A stretch of DNA of 64,000 nt, taken from positions 132,731,391 through 132,795,390 of the forward strand of contig CM043947.1 in assembly GCA_014529385.2 (NCBI GenBank). Direction: 5' to 3'. The DNA is from Adiantum capillus-veneris (Eukaryota; Streptophyta; Polypodiopsida; Polypodiales; Pteridaceae). Position numbers and translations under genes: made by a program. Shown here piece by piece: positions 33,421 through 45,384 of this stretch (within the stretch, counting starts at the first letter, position 1; every line of letters starts with the position of its first letter). The notes under the pieces were generated by a model that was not told the origin of the DNA, searched no databases, and saw nothing but the letters and a program-made list of their open reading frames with translations.

Positions 33421-34569
33421 ATGTATGAACTGTTCCTTTTTCAGGACTGCAAACCCTTTAGAAAGACAACCCAAATGAGCACTAAACACAACTCTGAAAA
33501 TCATGCAAAGATTCTCAAACAGATTAAGCTATACCTTAAGGACCATAAACCAAAGAATTCTTTGGCAATTAGAACTAGACCCTTCCTTACTAGGAAAGCC
33601 AAAGATTGTATTACTTACTACGGTAAGAAAAAGTAAACCTCACCACACTTTTTTGAAATACTGCAGACTCTTGCTCTCTCACAAGGATTGGAATTGACCT
33701 CGGAGCCCCTCTCAGTGGCCACATCTCTTATATTCAAATGTATTAGCAGCTTGGATGCTTCTCAACTAATATATGACTGGGCTCTTACCTTTGACAAGAA
33801 ATTGTCTGTCTTATATATGATGTCTTTTAATGTTTGGGTCAAAATTTTGGCTACTTTGGATAAAGACTCCATGGAAGGGGTGAATGTAATTACCCAATAC
33901 ATAGCCCAACTTCCCTTTCTGTCTGCACAATTCCAACAAGAGCTTGCCCTATTCTCTTCCTCAGGTGCTGATCTGTCTAACTAAGGAAGCTATGCAGTCT
34001 CAATTACTCTTTTGTCTGTACCGGCTACTCCAACTATCCCACAAACTGGTGGTATTTTTTGTCGAGATAGTGCAGCCCTTGAAGCGGTTAAGGAATTTTA
34101 GAGTAATCTTTGTTTCCTCAATGACTCTAACCTCCTAGAGATGGTGGCTAAGATCTCTAAAGTTTTTACTGTCTTACATGTTAGACAAATTGAAATAGAA
34201 TCCCTTGGGGTTGACCATCAGCTTTAGGTCCTGCCCAACAAAGAGTTCTTAGCACCCATTCTAAGTGAAACTTGGGTTTACCTTGCTAGCCTCCCTGCCT
34301 CTACCGCGGAGGATTGCAGACTCAAGATATTGAAGGAGGATAATTTCTCGACAAAGGGGAGCTCATCAAAGCACCCTTCAACCTCAATCTCATTGACCAC
34401 TCCAAATGTCCCTCCAATGTTGGCCTCTACATCCGTACTAAAGTAAACATGGAATTCGCTAAGAGTAACCTAAATTTCTACACTGAATTGATTTGGAATG
34501 TCTTTTGACCTTATGTAAAATGTGCCTGCAAATTTCGTGACCCTAAAGCCTCTTGTGAATCCAGCATCA
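33421..34569 (+). pseudogene. Unidentified decayed coding region
   Basis: After a TTTTTCAG acceptor-like site, 33445-33635 encodes a Lys-rich segment (STKHNSENHAKILKQIKLYL). After a second acceptor-like CTGCAG at 33661-33666, one frame stays readable from 33667 to about 34365, broken only by TAA (33982) and two TAGs. It contains LTSEPLSVATSLIFKC, LIYDWALTFDKKLSVLYMMS and FLAPILSETWVYLASLP. After a 1-base shift it continues KGELIKAPFNLNLIDHSKC and IRTKVNMEFAKSNLNFYTEL. In all, some 300 codons of ancient protein. No RT, protease or other familiar motif is visible. It could be a host gene, a transposon ORF or a viral fossil; I cannot tell. Confidence 0.45.
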
Positions 34570-34570
34570 T

Positions 34571-34699
34571 GTGCATACACACACACATACACACAAAGAT
34601 GAGACACAATCTCAACTTTTATGCACAAAATATGTGAAAACATTTTTTCTCATCACTCATGCCCAAAAGTCAAGCCTCCTTTACGAGAGAGAAAGCCTC

Positions 34700-34752
<53 letters not shown>
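34571..34752. repeat. Microsatellites (AC)n and (AG)n
   Basis: A short interrupted CA run at 34571-34598 and an AG run of about 50 bp at 34698-34752. Confidence 0.9.
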
Positions 34753-34753
<1 letters not shown>

Positions 34754-34820
34754 ATTATCATCCATAGATGTCAAATATGACCCATGGGATTAAGAACAAA
34801 CATTACAATGGGTTCATCTA

Positions 34821-35136
34821 TGTCAAGAGATAGAGAAGGATCATGTGCACACACACACAAATATGGAGGCAAAAGATTGTACTTCTTCTTCTTCATAAAC
34901 TCAAGATAAGAGGTCTAAAAAACATAAGGGAAACTAGTACAATGATCTTATATGAACCACTAGTGAGTGAGGTGAGTAGGCAAGTGTGCCATCACTCCGG
35001 TAGGTAGACCATCTTGGTGTAGTTCAACTGTAGTATCACTAGTGAAGAAATGCGTATCCACCAAGGTGTGCCAGTGATGATGACTGTCGATGATAGTAAT
35101 CCAGTATTTGTACATGTTGAGCTTGACATCTCAACA
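34821..35136 (-). repeat. 3' LTR of the old copia
   Basis: In + coordinates it runs TGTCAAGAGATAGAG...CATCTCAACA, 316 bp, matching 44981-45379 with many changes. It lacks most of the C/CA run of its partner. Confidence 0.88.
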
Positions 35137-35139
35137 CTC

Positions 35140-37135
35140 CCCCTCAAGCTCAACACCATCTCTCATATGCCAAGCATCACTTGAAAGTAGCTTCGCCGCT
35201 CCAAGGGCCTTTTTGAAGAAATCTGCAACCTACTCATCTATCGCCACGTACTCTAGGTCAATGTCGCCTGATAAGGCCCTCTTTCTGATGAAGTGGTACC
35301 TCAATATTCTTTGTCTTGGCATGAAACACTAGGTTTCATGCCAACTGTATGCTGCTGAGGTTGTCACAATAGCTAACAACCGGCCTCTGTACATGTACTC
35401 CAAAGTCATGAAGTAGCAATCACAACCATGCTATCTCACATCCCGCCACTACAACACCCCTGTAGTCTACCTATGTACTTGAAAGAGCAATCGTAGGTTG
35501 ATTCTTGCTGCTCCATGTGATAGCAACACTTCCAAGTGAGAACATGAATCCACTAGTAGACCTACAATTGTATGTACTACTAGCCAAATCTGCATATGTG
35601 TAGCCATACAACTACAACTTCACATCTGCCCTATAAAAGAGTGAATAATCTAAAGTAGCACTCACATAGCGCAAAGTATGACTCATTGCATCCAAGTGTG
35701 GTTTTCTGGGAGACTGCATAAACTGATTGGCCAATCCAATTGTGTAGCTCAAGTTTGGATGTGAGATAGTCAAGTATATCAATCTACCCACAATCTTCGT
35801 GTACATGGTAGCATTATCACGCACTTGACCTACATCATTCCTCAACTTCAAATTTTGATCTAGGGGCATTGCACTTGGATTAAAATCAAACATATTAAAG
35901 CCTAATGAAATGAGGAATGCTACAATCCTCTCATACCAAGCTCTAGGTGCTTTCTTCAGCCCATACAATGCTTTCTTTAACCTGCATACAAGGTCACGTA
36001 GCCTCATATTTGCACAACCTTGTGGCTACTCCATATACACAGTTTCCTCCAAGTCTCCATTCAAAAATGCATTCTTTACATCCATTTGTTTCAGCACCCA
36101 TTTTTATGTGGCAGCCACTATAATAAACACACAAATGGTAGCCATCTTAGCTATGGGGTTGAACTTCTTCTCATAATCAATCCCATAAGTCTGTGCATAA
36201 CCTTTGGCCACAGTCTAGCGTTGTACCTGCTCACATTGCCATCAACATTATTTTGTATTTTGTAAACCAACTTACATCCAATTTCCTTCTTATCCTATGG
36301 TAATGAAACCAATTCCCATGTTCCATTTTCATCAAGTGCAGCCATCTCTTCATCCATAGCTTGCGCCATTTTTCATCCTTAACAACATCCTCAAAACATG
36401 TGGGATCTACTTCCTCTATAATCTTCGCTGTAAATGCACAATGACAAGCTACATAACAGTCAATCTCTACACATGATTTGTTGCTCTTTCTTACCTGCAT
36501 GGTCTAGGATCACTTCCAGGTGTCCTATTCCCTGCTTGAATTCTTCTTGCACCTGGAGTCTTCACAGAGGGTATGCAAAACTCCTCATCCAAACTCTGTT
36601 CATAACCATTGCTATTGCCATCATCATAACCAACACTCAAATTTGGCAACTTAGGGGCATCATAAACTTTTTCCTTTCCTTTCCTTGATACATTTGAGGA
36701 GTTTGCAAGACTCACTTTTTCATGTAACCTGTCACTCCATGGATTCTCACCATAACTTGCACTAGAGGACCCTTGTGGCCCACTCAAAACTTGTGATTGT
36801 GTATTTTTTGCAGCCACATTCTCTCTTACATCAGCCCCCAGATCATCTTTTACATTAGCATACCAACTTGCCATTTCATAAAAAACAACATCCTTGCTCA
36901 CCCTCACTTTATTCGTGACAGAATTGTAACACTTGTACCCTTTCTGCTCAAGGAAATAGCCAATAAACATGCATTTTTCTACTTTTGGATCAAGCTTACT
37001 TCTTAGCTCATCCGGCACATGCACATAAGAAATACATCCGACCACTTTAAAATCTGGTACATCTGGTTTTTTACCACCACTGAAATTTTCTTCAGGTGTC
37101 ATATAATGTACTGCAGTAGTAGGGGTCTTGTTCAT
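35140..37135 (-). pseudogene. Integrase end, RT and RNase H of the old copia
   Basis: From 37135 downward comes the integrase C-terminal region: MTPEENFSGGKKPDVPDFKVVGC, KCMFIGYFLEQKGYKCYN, SKDVVFYE. RT pieces include CRLKKALYGLKKAPRAWYERI (near 35970). The sequence then jumps to LIYLTISHPNLSYTIGLANQFM and LRYVSATLDYSLFY, so YVDD is missing. Broken RNase H reads STSGFMFSLGSVAITWSSKNQ, STQVDYRG and NIEVPLHQ down to about 35280. There are many stops and shifts. The fragment is nonfunctional. Confidence 0.85.
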
Positions 37136-38411
37136 AATGTAGACACCTGTACAACAACCTCATCCCAATAACAATGAGGCATGTTCTTCTCATTCATCAA
37201 TGCTCTAGCCATTTCTTCATATTGCATGTTCTTTTGCTCAGTAACACCATTTTGTTGCGGAGCAGATCTGCATGAAAATTGCCTTTGAATTCCATGATTT
37301 TTCAAAAAACCATTGAAATCATTGGAGAATTATTCTCCTCCTCCATTTGACCTAAGACACTTTACATGTTTTCTAGTCTATTTTTCAACCATAAATTTGA
37401 AATTTTAAAATGCATAAACACTTGATGTTTTTTATTCATGAAGTAGACCCATACCTTCCATGTATGGTCATCAATGAAACTCACATAGCATCTACATCCA
37501 CCCATACATCTGTATGCACTAAATCCAATGCATTCCTACCATAAAGGGTGCTTTTTCTTGCTTTCCAAATTGACAAGCTTCACATACTTTTTGCATTTCA
37601 ACAACTCAAAATGTAGGTAAGCATGTAACCATCTCTTTAGTGTGCATCATTTTCAGCCTCTGCAAATTTACATGACGAATACGTTTGTGCCAAGTATGTA
37701 TATGTGAAACAACATATGCACCTCATGAAAACATGGCAGCATTCACCTTGGGCACATTTACATCCAAAGAAAACATTCTACCCACTTTCTTTCCTTATGC
37801 AACTAGCCTTCCAGCCTTCTTATGCTCTTTGACAAAGAGACTATTGAAGTTCAACCTGACCTATAAACCCTGCTCAACCATTCGCCCAATAGAAACCATG
37901 TTCTTTGTAACATGTAGTACATCATCGAGGTACTTCACTTTACCATCTATCATAGACAATGGCACATTTTCTGTATTCATAAGAGGATGTGCAGTATCAT
38001 CCCCAATTTCTACATAATGAGGACTTTGTAAAGTTTGCATTTCCTTAAACCATTCACCCTGGCTGGAAATGTGATTAGATGCACTAGAATCCACATACCA
38101 GACATTATCACTTGATTTTGCAACATTTGCAGACATAGTATTCAACATGTGATATATCACAAATAGTATATTACGCTCATCTGCATTACTACTAGTGGTT
38201 GGATAATTGCTTTCTTGCCTCCTTCCTAGATAGTCGCGCTCAAAGTGACCAAGTCTTCCACAACCCCAACATACTGCATTTCTATGTTGACTTGCATTAT
38301 TGTGTTGTGCATTTCCACGACCTCTTGGACTCTCCCTACCTCAAAAGTTTCCTCAACCATCACCTGTGTTTTGACCATGATTGTTGTTTTGTTGTTATGC
38401 TTTGTGGTAGC
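37136..38411 (-). pseudogene. Zinc knuckle, protease and integrase core of the old copia
   Basis: Minus strand from 38290: CWGCGRLGHFERDY, a knuckle whose last Cys is Tyr. Then VWYVDSSASNHIS (protease, DSG changed to DSS), VSIGRMVEQGL (pre-integrase), KVCEACQFGKQ and, lower down, PQQNGVTEQKN with the integrase acidic residue in a broken frame. The sequence above 38411 is the GTAGC target of the younger copia; gag continues at 43961. Confidence 0.85.
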
Positions 38412-39193
38412 TGTTAAGTATGGAGCCTGATTTACCCTTGTAATTTTCTGTGGTAATAGCGCACATTTGTAAGGCCCCCATTATGAGGAGAAGCCATCGT
38501 GCGTGAAGGAAAATCACTCACCGGAAACCAAAATTTTCACGAACAAGAATCAGGGGCAACTTTAAAGGCCTCGGGGGCGGAGGCCCCCGAAATTTTTTTC
38601 CGTCGGAATATTCTTTTTCGCCGGAATATTATGGCCGGACGGCGACCGGAAAGAGGTCGGAAAACAACCGATCGGTTGGCCGGTGGCCGGTAGTCAATCG
38701 CCGATGGCCGGTGGTAGGAAGTCAATGGCCGGCGGCCGGTGGCCGAATTCAAAAGCGGACTTGTCTTCTCAAGGGCGGCCACACATGGGCGGATTGGAGG
38801 GTCCGATTTGGACTTATTCGCACAAGGGCGGCTACACATGGCTGTCTCTCATTAGAGAGGGCAGCCCTTTTGGCCTATAAAAGGAGGCCATTTCTACACA
38901 CATTTCATAGTGTGAAGTTGATGCAACAAGGTGAGTGTGAGGTGGTGAGAGTGAAGCAAGGCGGGAGCTCCATTAAGGGTATAATCCCTTTGTAAACTAC
39001 TTCTTGTTTTGAAGTACTAAAGCCATTGAGTGGCTGCTTTCCCGTGGACGTAGCCCACATTGGGTGAACCACGTATATCGTGTGTACTCTCTCTCTCTCT
39101 CTCTCTACTCTATAATCTCGTGTATATAAATCTGTTTCTCTCCATTAAGTAATCTACTCAATTATCTATTTAGCTATGTCTTATTTCCTAACA
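38412..39193 (+). repeat. 5' LTR of the younger copia
   Basis: TGTTAAG...CTAACA, 782 bp, with TATAAAAG at about 38875 as likely promoter and a CT run near the 3' side. The sequence between 38630 and 38750 is a string of GGCCGG repeats, about 25-30 bp longer than in the 3' LTR. Confidence 0.93.
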
Positions 39194-39195
39194 AC

Positions 39196-39207
39196 TGGTA
39201 TCAGAGC
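39196..39207 (+). promoter_or_regulatory. Primer-binding site of the younger copia
   Basis: TGGTATCAGAGC, the exact complement of the initiator-Met tRNA 3' end, two bases after the LTR. Confidence 0.95.
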
Positions 39208-39266
39208 AAGGTTTGCTCGTAGCTAAATTATCTCAAGGAAAGGATTCCTTGAATTGAGTGGGAGTT

Positions 39267-40508
39267 ATGGCGGAGGAAGGGAAGCTCAAGATTGAGAAGT
39301 TCAATGGCAAAAACTACCAACATTGGAAGATGCAGATTGAAGACTATCTCTACCAGAAGGACCTCTATTTGCCACTAGGCGGTCTTGTGAAGAAGCCCGC
39401 AACAATGGCAGATGAAGCATGGATTGTCCTTGATCGAAAGGCACTGGGAACAATCCGGTTAAGCTTGGCGTCAACGGTGGCCTTCAATGTTTCGGAGATG
39501 AAGACCACGGAGGACTTGATGAAATCACTTGACGACTTCTACAAGAAACCATCGGCATCCAATAAGGTATTTCTTATGAAGCGCTTGTTCAATCTAAAGA
39601 TGACAGAGAATGGTTCAGTTGCAGAACACCTAAATGACTTTAACACAAACATAAGTCAACTTCGATCAGTGAAAATCAATTTTGATGACGAAGTGCGAGC
39701 TCTCCTTATACTATCATCTCTACCGGATAGTTGGGACAGCCTTGTGATGGCTGTAAGTAATTCTATCTCTGGCACAAATACTCTTAAGTTTGATGATGTT
39801 GTGGGTGTTCTCCTAAGCGAGGAAATGCGAAGGAGAAGCACAGGAGAATCATCAAGTGCTACACTATCAGTGGAAACAAGAGGAAGGCTTAAGGAGAGGT
39901 TCAAAAACCAAAAGGGTCATGATCGCTCAAGGCGGAGCAAGTCACGCACAAAGTCAGTTCTTGAATGTTGGAACTGCGGCAAGAAGGGCCACGTCAAGAA
40001 GGATTGCTGGTCCAAGAAGAAGAAGGAGACAGAGTCTCAAGACAACAAGCAAACATCGGAGGCCAATGTGGCAGGTAAAGTAGAGCAAGATGCTCTAATT
40101 CTCTCATTAGACAATGTGTCTAATTCCTGGATAGTAGATTCCAAGGCTTCATTCCATGCGACACCACACAAGCAACATTTCCAAGACTACACCAAAGGTA
40201 ATTTTGGGTATGTATACTTGGGAGATGATGAAGCTTGTGAGATTGTCGGCAAAGGTACAGTTTCTGTCAAAAGTGCTAACAGAAATGAATGGAAGCTTAA
40301 AGATGTTAGGCATGTTCCTTCTCTTCGCAAAAATTTGATCTCTACAGGACAATTGGACGATGAAGGTCACAACATTGCATTCGGAAACAAACGGTGGAAG
40401 ATCTCAAAGGGATCTCTGGTGGTTGCCAAGGGTGAAAAAGTCGGTACACTTTACTTGTGTACTGTTAGCACGCAACCTTTCAGCTTGTGCAGCAACTACA
40501 GAAGTTGA
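39267..40508 (+). pseudogene. gag, protease and pre-integrase of the younger copia
   Basis: From ATG 39267 (MAEEGKLKIEKFNGKNYQHWK) a long frame covers the UBN2-type gag (FLMKRLFNLKMTENGSVAEHL, ALLILSSLPDSWDSLV), a perfect knuckle CWNCGKKGHVKKDC and the protease motif SWIVDSKASFHAT. The usual DSG is DSK here, which should kill the enzyme. Pre-integrase follows (RHVPSLRKNLISTGQLDDEGH). The frame ends at 40508; the true product continues in the frame that begins around 40460, so one frameshift lies at about 40460-40490. Confidence 0.92.
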
Positions 40509-41547
40509 CAGTGCGGTGTGGCACTACCGACTTGGGCATATGAGTGCCAAAGGAATGCAAATTCTTCAAACAAAGAAGCTTCTACCAGGTTTGAAAGAAG
40601 TGGACTTAGAGTTCCGTGAAGATTGTGTTTATGGTAAACAAAAGAGGGTAAAATTTCAAAAATCAGGAAATGAAAGAAAAAATAAAAAACTTGAGTTGGT
40701 TCATTCTGATGTTTGGGGTCCTGCAAGTACACCATCACTTGGTGGCTCATTGTACTATGTAACATTCATAGACGATGCGACTAGAAAAACATCGGTTTAT
40801 GTCATGAAGAATAAATCCGATGTATTTTCCATATTTCAAAGGTGGAAAGCCTTTGTGGAGAATGAAACAAGTACCAAGGTTAAATGCCTCAGATCCGACA
40901 ATGGAGGCGAATATTGCAGCCAAGCTTTTGAAAGCTTTTGTGCTAGCAATGGAATTCGGAGGCAAAGGACAACCCCAAGGACACCTCAACAAAATGGGAT
41001 TTCGGAAAGGATGAACAGGACAATCATGGAACGAGCACGAAGCATGCGGCTACATGCAGGCCTACCACTTGAGCTTTGGGCGGAAGCTGTAAGTACGTCT
41101 GTGTACATAATCAATCGGTCACCCTCAACGGCATTGGATGGGGGAGTTCCAAAAGAGGCATGGACAGGTAAACCGGTGAATTATGCATTTCTCAAAGTGT
41201 TTGGGTGTGAGGCTTTCATGCACATAGATAGAAGCCTAAGATCAAAGTTAGATGCAAAGTCCAAAAAGTGTTTCTTCATTGGCTATGGAGAAGGAGACTT
41301 TGGGTATCGCCTATGGAATCCTGAAGATGGTAAAATCTTAAGGAGTAGGGATGTAATTTTTAACGAACAAAATATGTACAAAGATTACTTGGAAAGAAAC
41401 AAACAAAAGAAACAGGTGATGAGTACATGGAGCTTGAGGACGGTGAAGACTCAAGGACTACAAACGGTGACAATGTGCAACAACGTCAACCAAATGAGGA
41501 GCCTCAACCTATTCCCCGAAGATCTACAAGAGCAAGTAGACCTCTAG
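40460..41547 (+). pseudogene. Integrase of the younger copia
   Basis: WHYRLGHMSAKGMQIL and CVYGKQKRVKF form the HHCC finger; the first Cys of the CxxC reads differently (REDC). The catalytic triad is present: D in HSDVWGPA, D in LRSDNGGEY, E in GISERMNRTI. The C-terminal part has KVFGCEAFMHI and KKCFFIGYGEGDFGYRLWN. A frameshift at about 41420-41430 moves the downstream RT to another frame. Confidence 0.93.
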
Positions 41548-42431
41548 AAAGGTTTGTTCCTTCCTTCAACCATCTCTTGATCTCAGATTCTGGAGAGCCG
41601 GAATCATATGAAGAAGCTATGCAACATGAATCCAAAGAAGAATGGACGAAGAGCATGCAAGTGGAGATGGACTCACTACATCGCAACCAAACATGGGAGT
41701 TGGTTGAGTTGCCTAAAGGTAAGCGGGCACTTCAAAACAAATGGGTGTACAAGCTAAAGAAAGAAGAAGGTGGGAAGAAAAGGTACAAGTCTAGGCTTGT
41801 GGTAAAAGGTTTTTCTCAAAAGAAAGGTATTGACTTCAATGAAATATTTTCTCCTGTTGTAAAAATGAACTCAATTAGGCTTGTCTTAAGCCTTGTGGCT
41901 GCTCATGATCTAAATCTCGAGCAAATGGATGTAAATACAACATTCCCTCATAGTGACTTAGAGGAGGAAATCTACATGCTTCAACCAAAGGGGTATGAAG
42001 TAAAAGGTAAAGAGAAAATGGTTTGCAGATTAAAGAAGAGCTTGTATGGTTTAACGCAAGCATCAAGACAATGGTACTTGAAGTTTGATCGATGGATGTT
42101 GGATCATGGATTCACAAGATGCAACTCGGATCACTGCGTCTACACGGAGAATTTGGGAGATGGGAAATTCATCATCCTAATGTTGTATGTTGATGACATG
42201 TTGATTGCAAGTGCTAACATGCAGGACATCAAAGACCTAAAAGAGGAGCTGTCCAAATCTTTCTCAATGAAAGATTTAGGTGCTGCAAAGAGGATACTTG
42301 GTATGAAAATATCAAGGGACAGGACGAAGAAGACAATAAAACTATCTCAAGAAGATTACATCAAGAAGGTACTAGAAAGGTTTGCAATGCAAAACCAGTT
42401 TCTACACCTTTGGCTGGTCATTTTAAACTAA
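41427..42431 (+). pseudogene. Reverse transcriptase of the younger copia
   Basis: Complete RT domain: WVYKLKKEEGGKKRYKSRLV, KGFSQKKGIDFNEIFSPVVK, LNLEQMDVNTTFPHSDLEEE, KKSLYGLTQASRQWY and MLYVDDMLIAS with intact YVDD. FSMKDLGAAKRILGM follows. A frameshift at about 42400-42415 separates it from RNase H. Confidence 0.93.
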
Positions 42432-43141
42432 CGAAGGATATGTGTCCAAAGACACAAGAGGAGATAGCCTATATGTCTAAAGTTCCATATGCTGCAGCGG
42501 TAGGTTCTCTAATGTATGCTATGGTTTGGACAAGGCCAGACATTGCACATGCAGTGGGAGTTGTGAGTAGGTTCATGGACAACCCAAGTAAAGAGCATTG
42601 GCAAGCTGTGAAGTGGATACTTAGGTATCTAAAAGGGACAACAACAAATGCTTTGTATTTTGGAGGAACTGATATTTTTCTAGAAGGGTATGCTGATGCA
42701 GATATGGCAGGTGACAAAGATACTGGAAGGAGCACTACTGGCTATGTGTTCACGGTTGGAGGCACAACAGTAAGCTGGGCTTCAAAGCTGCAGAAAGTGG
42801 TTTCACTTTCTACCACGGAAGCAGAGTATGTAGCAATGACGGAGGCAAGCAAAGAAATTCTGTGGCTTCACAGATTCTTAGAAGAGCTTGGATTCAAAAA
42901 AGACAATTGTGTCTTGTACAGTGATAGCCAAAGCGCTATCCATCTTGCGAAGAACTCAGCCTTTCATTCAAGGACAAAGCACATTGAGGTGAGATATCAC
43001 TTCATACGCACTCTTTTGGAAGAGGGACAACTAAAGCTAGGAAAGGTGCATACAAGTGAAAATCCTGCAGACATGTTTACAAAGGTGGTCAACAAGGAGA
43101 AGTTGAGCTTTTGCTCATCTTCAATCGGCATTCAAGGATAA
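42410..43141 (+). pseudogene. RNase H of the younger copia
   Basis: The frame gives PYAAAVGSLMYAMVWTRPDI, LRYLKGTTTNALYF, GYADADMAGDKDTGRSTTGY, VSLSTTEAEYVAMTEASKE, YSDSQSAIHLAKN and KHIEVRYHFIR, all standard copia RNase H blocks with D, E and D residues present. It ends at 43141, about 60 bp before the 3' LTR. A purine-rich AAGTGGGAGATTG just before 43202 is the polypurine tract. Confidence 0.93.
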
Positions 43142-43201
43142 GAAGCCAGAATGGAAAGCAGTCACAGGTTTGGTTTGGAGATCAGTCTCCAAGTGGGAGA
43201 T

Positions 43202-43955
43202 TGTTAAGTATGGAGCCTGATTTACCCTTGTAATTTTTTGTGGTAAAAGCGCACATTTGTAAGGCCCCCATTATGAGGAGAAGCCATCGTGCGTGAAGGA
43301 AAATCACTCACTGGAAACGAAAATTTTCACAGACAAGAATCAGGGGCAACTTTAAAGGCCTCGGGGGCGGAGGCCCCCGAGACTTTTTTTTTCGCTAGAA
43401 TATTCTTTTCCCCCGGAATATTATGGCCGGATGGCGGCCGGAAAGTGGTCGGAAAACAACCGGTCGGTTGGCCGGTGGTCGGAAGTCAATGGCCGGTGGC
43501 CGGTGGCCAAATTCAAAAGCGGACTTGTCTTCTCAAGGGCGGCCACACATGGGCGGATTGGAGGGTCCGATTTGGACTTATTCGCACAAGGGCGGCTACA
43601 CATGGCTGTCTCTCATTAGAGAGGGCAACACTTTTGGCCTATAAAAGGAGGCCATTTCTACACACATTTCATAGTGTGAAGTTGATGCAACAAGGTGAGT
43701 GTGAGGTGGTGAGAGTGAAGCAAGGCGGGAGCTCCATTAAGGGTATAATCCCTTTGTAAACTACTTCTTGTTTTGAAGTACTAAAGCCATTGAGTGGCTG
43801 CTTTCCCATGGACGTAGCCCACATTGGGTGAACCACGTATATCGTGTGTACTCTCTCTCTCTCTCTCTACTCTATAATCTCGTGTATATAAATCTGTCTC
43901 TCTCCATTAAGTAATCTACTCAATTATCTATTTAGCTACGTCTTATTTCCTAACA
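43202..43955 (+). repeat. 3' LTR of the younger copia
   Basis: TGTTAAG...CTAACA, 754 bp. It differs from the 5' LTR by a modest number of base changes and one main indel in the GGCCGG-rich part, so the insertion is fairly recent. Confidence 0.93.
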
Positions 43956-43960
43956 GTAGC

Positions 43961-44550
43961 CTCTTCCTTGGCCTTGTCCATGACCTGTACCACCAAATCG
44001 ATAAACGAGGGAATGTTCTCTTGAAGATGGATGCCTCTTTTGAGCTCTTTGTCCTTAGGACCCAAATCTCACAGACATACTTCTACTATAGCATCATCAT
44101 CGACTGTAACACCAATTGATGCAAGTGACTCACATATGTTATTTATCTTCAATGAATAGTCATTGATGGACATGCTTCACTTTTGTACATAGTATTCAGG
44201 TTAGTCTTCAGCCAGCTTCCTTGCCTTTGTGTTGGTCACATCCAATGACAGCAAGGTGTCCCAAGCCTCCTTACGAGATTGAGCATCCTGTATATTCCCA
44301 ATCATAGTGCTGTACACTGACAGAAAGCCAGTACATGACCTTCTAAGCTCCCTAGTTCCAATCTTTAAATGTATTAATTTGTGCAGTAATCGCACCGTCC
44401 TCTGGTAGTAATGGTGCTATCTCATGCTCTGTAGTCCCAATAACCTTTGCCCATAAGAAAAATGGTCATTCTAAGATTCCAAGCATGGAAGTTGTTCTTG
44501 TCAAACTTCTGATTGATAACCTGGTTAAGCCCATCATTGTTGGATGACAT
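43961..44550 (-). pseudogene. gag of the old copia
   Basis: Starts at ATG 44550 on the minus strand: MSSNNDGLNQVINQKFDKNN, then FHAWNLRMTIFLMGKGYWDY. After a frame change, SRKEAWDTLLSLDVTNTKARK (44300-44200), the 'AKEAWDTLA..F..TN..R...L' block of copia gag. It ends where the younger copia inserted and resumes below 38411. Confidence 0.85.
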
Positions 44551-44980
44551 GTTTCCAACCCTTTACACAGTCTTCGAGCACCCTACTAAAATTAGTCGGT
44601 TACCACCTGTAACCACAATCTACATGCATACATATGTTTCATTGTACTAAACATTGTCTATGAACACTGCAGCCAAACCAAAGCTTTCTGCACCACCAAT
44701 ATGTAGATCTGCAAAATCCCAAACCTTGGCATTTTTGCATGCGCACGAACTCTAACTCCAAAACGAGGGTCAAAACGCGCCGAAAATGAAAATTTGGCTA
44801 CACAGCTACAGTCCTTTGTAGTCCAAAGGACTGCATAGAACCCTCAAATGGACACTCTTCAAGTGGAATCACCTGAATTGGAGATCGTTGAAGATGGCTC
44901 CCAAGAATACCAAAACCGCTTCCTAGACTTCTCCTGCTTGCTGCTCTAAGCTCCTCAGACACAATTAGGCTCTGATACCA

Positions 44981-45028
44981 TGTTAAGAGATAGAGAAGGA
45001 GAGACCTTGAGCTCTTGCAAGCGTGCAC

Positions 45029-45076
<48 letters not shown>

Positions 45077-45379
45077 ACACAAAGATGGAGATAAAAGACT
45101 ATACTTTTTCTTCTTCAGAAACTCAAGATAAGAGGTCGACAAAGCATAAGGGGAATACAAAATAAAAGGGAAACTATTACAACGGTCTAGTATGAACCGC
45201 TAGTGAGTGAGGTGAGTAGGCAAGTGTGCCATCACTCCGGTAGGTAGACCAACTCAGCGTAGTCTTGCTGTAGTATCACTGCCAAAGATATGTCTATCCA
45301 CCACCAAGGAGCTCTAGTGATGATGACTATCGAGGATAGTCATCCAAGTGTCGTACATGCTGAGCTTGACATCTCAACA
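44981..45379 (-). repeat. 5' LTR of the old copia, with poly-C/(CA)n tract
   Basis: In + coordinates TGTTAAGAGATAG...ATCTCAACA, 399 bp. A primer-binding site (minus strand TGGTATCAGAGC, + coordinates 44969-44980) abuts it. It contains 33 consecutive C (45030-45062) followed by CA repeats to about 45080, which explains most of its extra length over the 3' LTR. Confidence 0.9.
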
Positions 45380-45384
45380 ATCTA

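Larger units (their letters stand above)
38412..43955 (+). mobile_element. Younger full-length Ty1/copia element
   Basis: The LTRs (38412-39193 and 43202-43955) are very similar, and GTAGC flanks both ends (38407-38411, 43956-43960). The primer-binding site is exact, and all domains are in order: gag, protease, integrase, RT, RNase H. It inserted into gag of an older copia of opposite orientation. Three frameshifts separate the ORF into four pieces, and the protease triad reads DSK, so this copy cannot make a complete polyprotein, though it is the least decayed retroelement in the window. Confidence 0.95.
34821..45379 (-). mobile_element. Old Ty1/copia element, split by a younger copia
   Basis: Minus-strand orientation. 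The 5' LTR is 44981-45379, the 3' LTR is 34821-35136, and the target duplication ATCTA is at 34816-34820 and 45380-45384. An initiator-Met primer-binding site follows the 5' LTR and a G-rich polypurine tract (minus strand GAGGGGGAG) precedes the 3' LTR. The coding order gag, protease, integrase, RT, RNase H is readable but full of stops, and the RT YVDD region is deleted. The younger copia at 38412-43955 interrupts gag. Confidence 0.9.

Noticed and set aside
31251-34569. Endogenous pararetrovirus
   Set aside because: No RT, RNase H, coat or movement motif was seen; the fragment is left unidentified.
38537-38839. Frames rich in R/P/G within the copia LTR
   Set aside because: They translate the GGCCGG repeat region, recur in both LTRs and carry stops in one copy.
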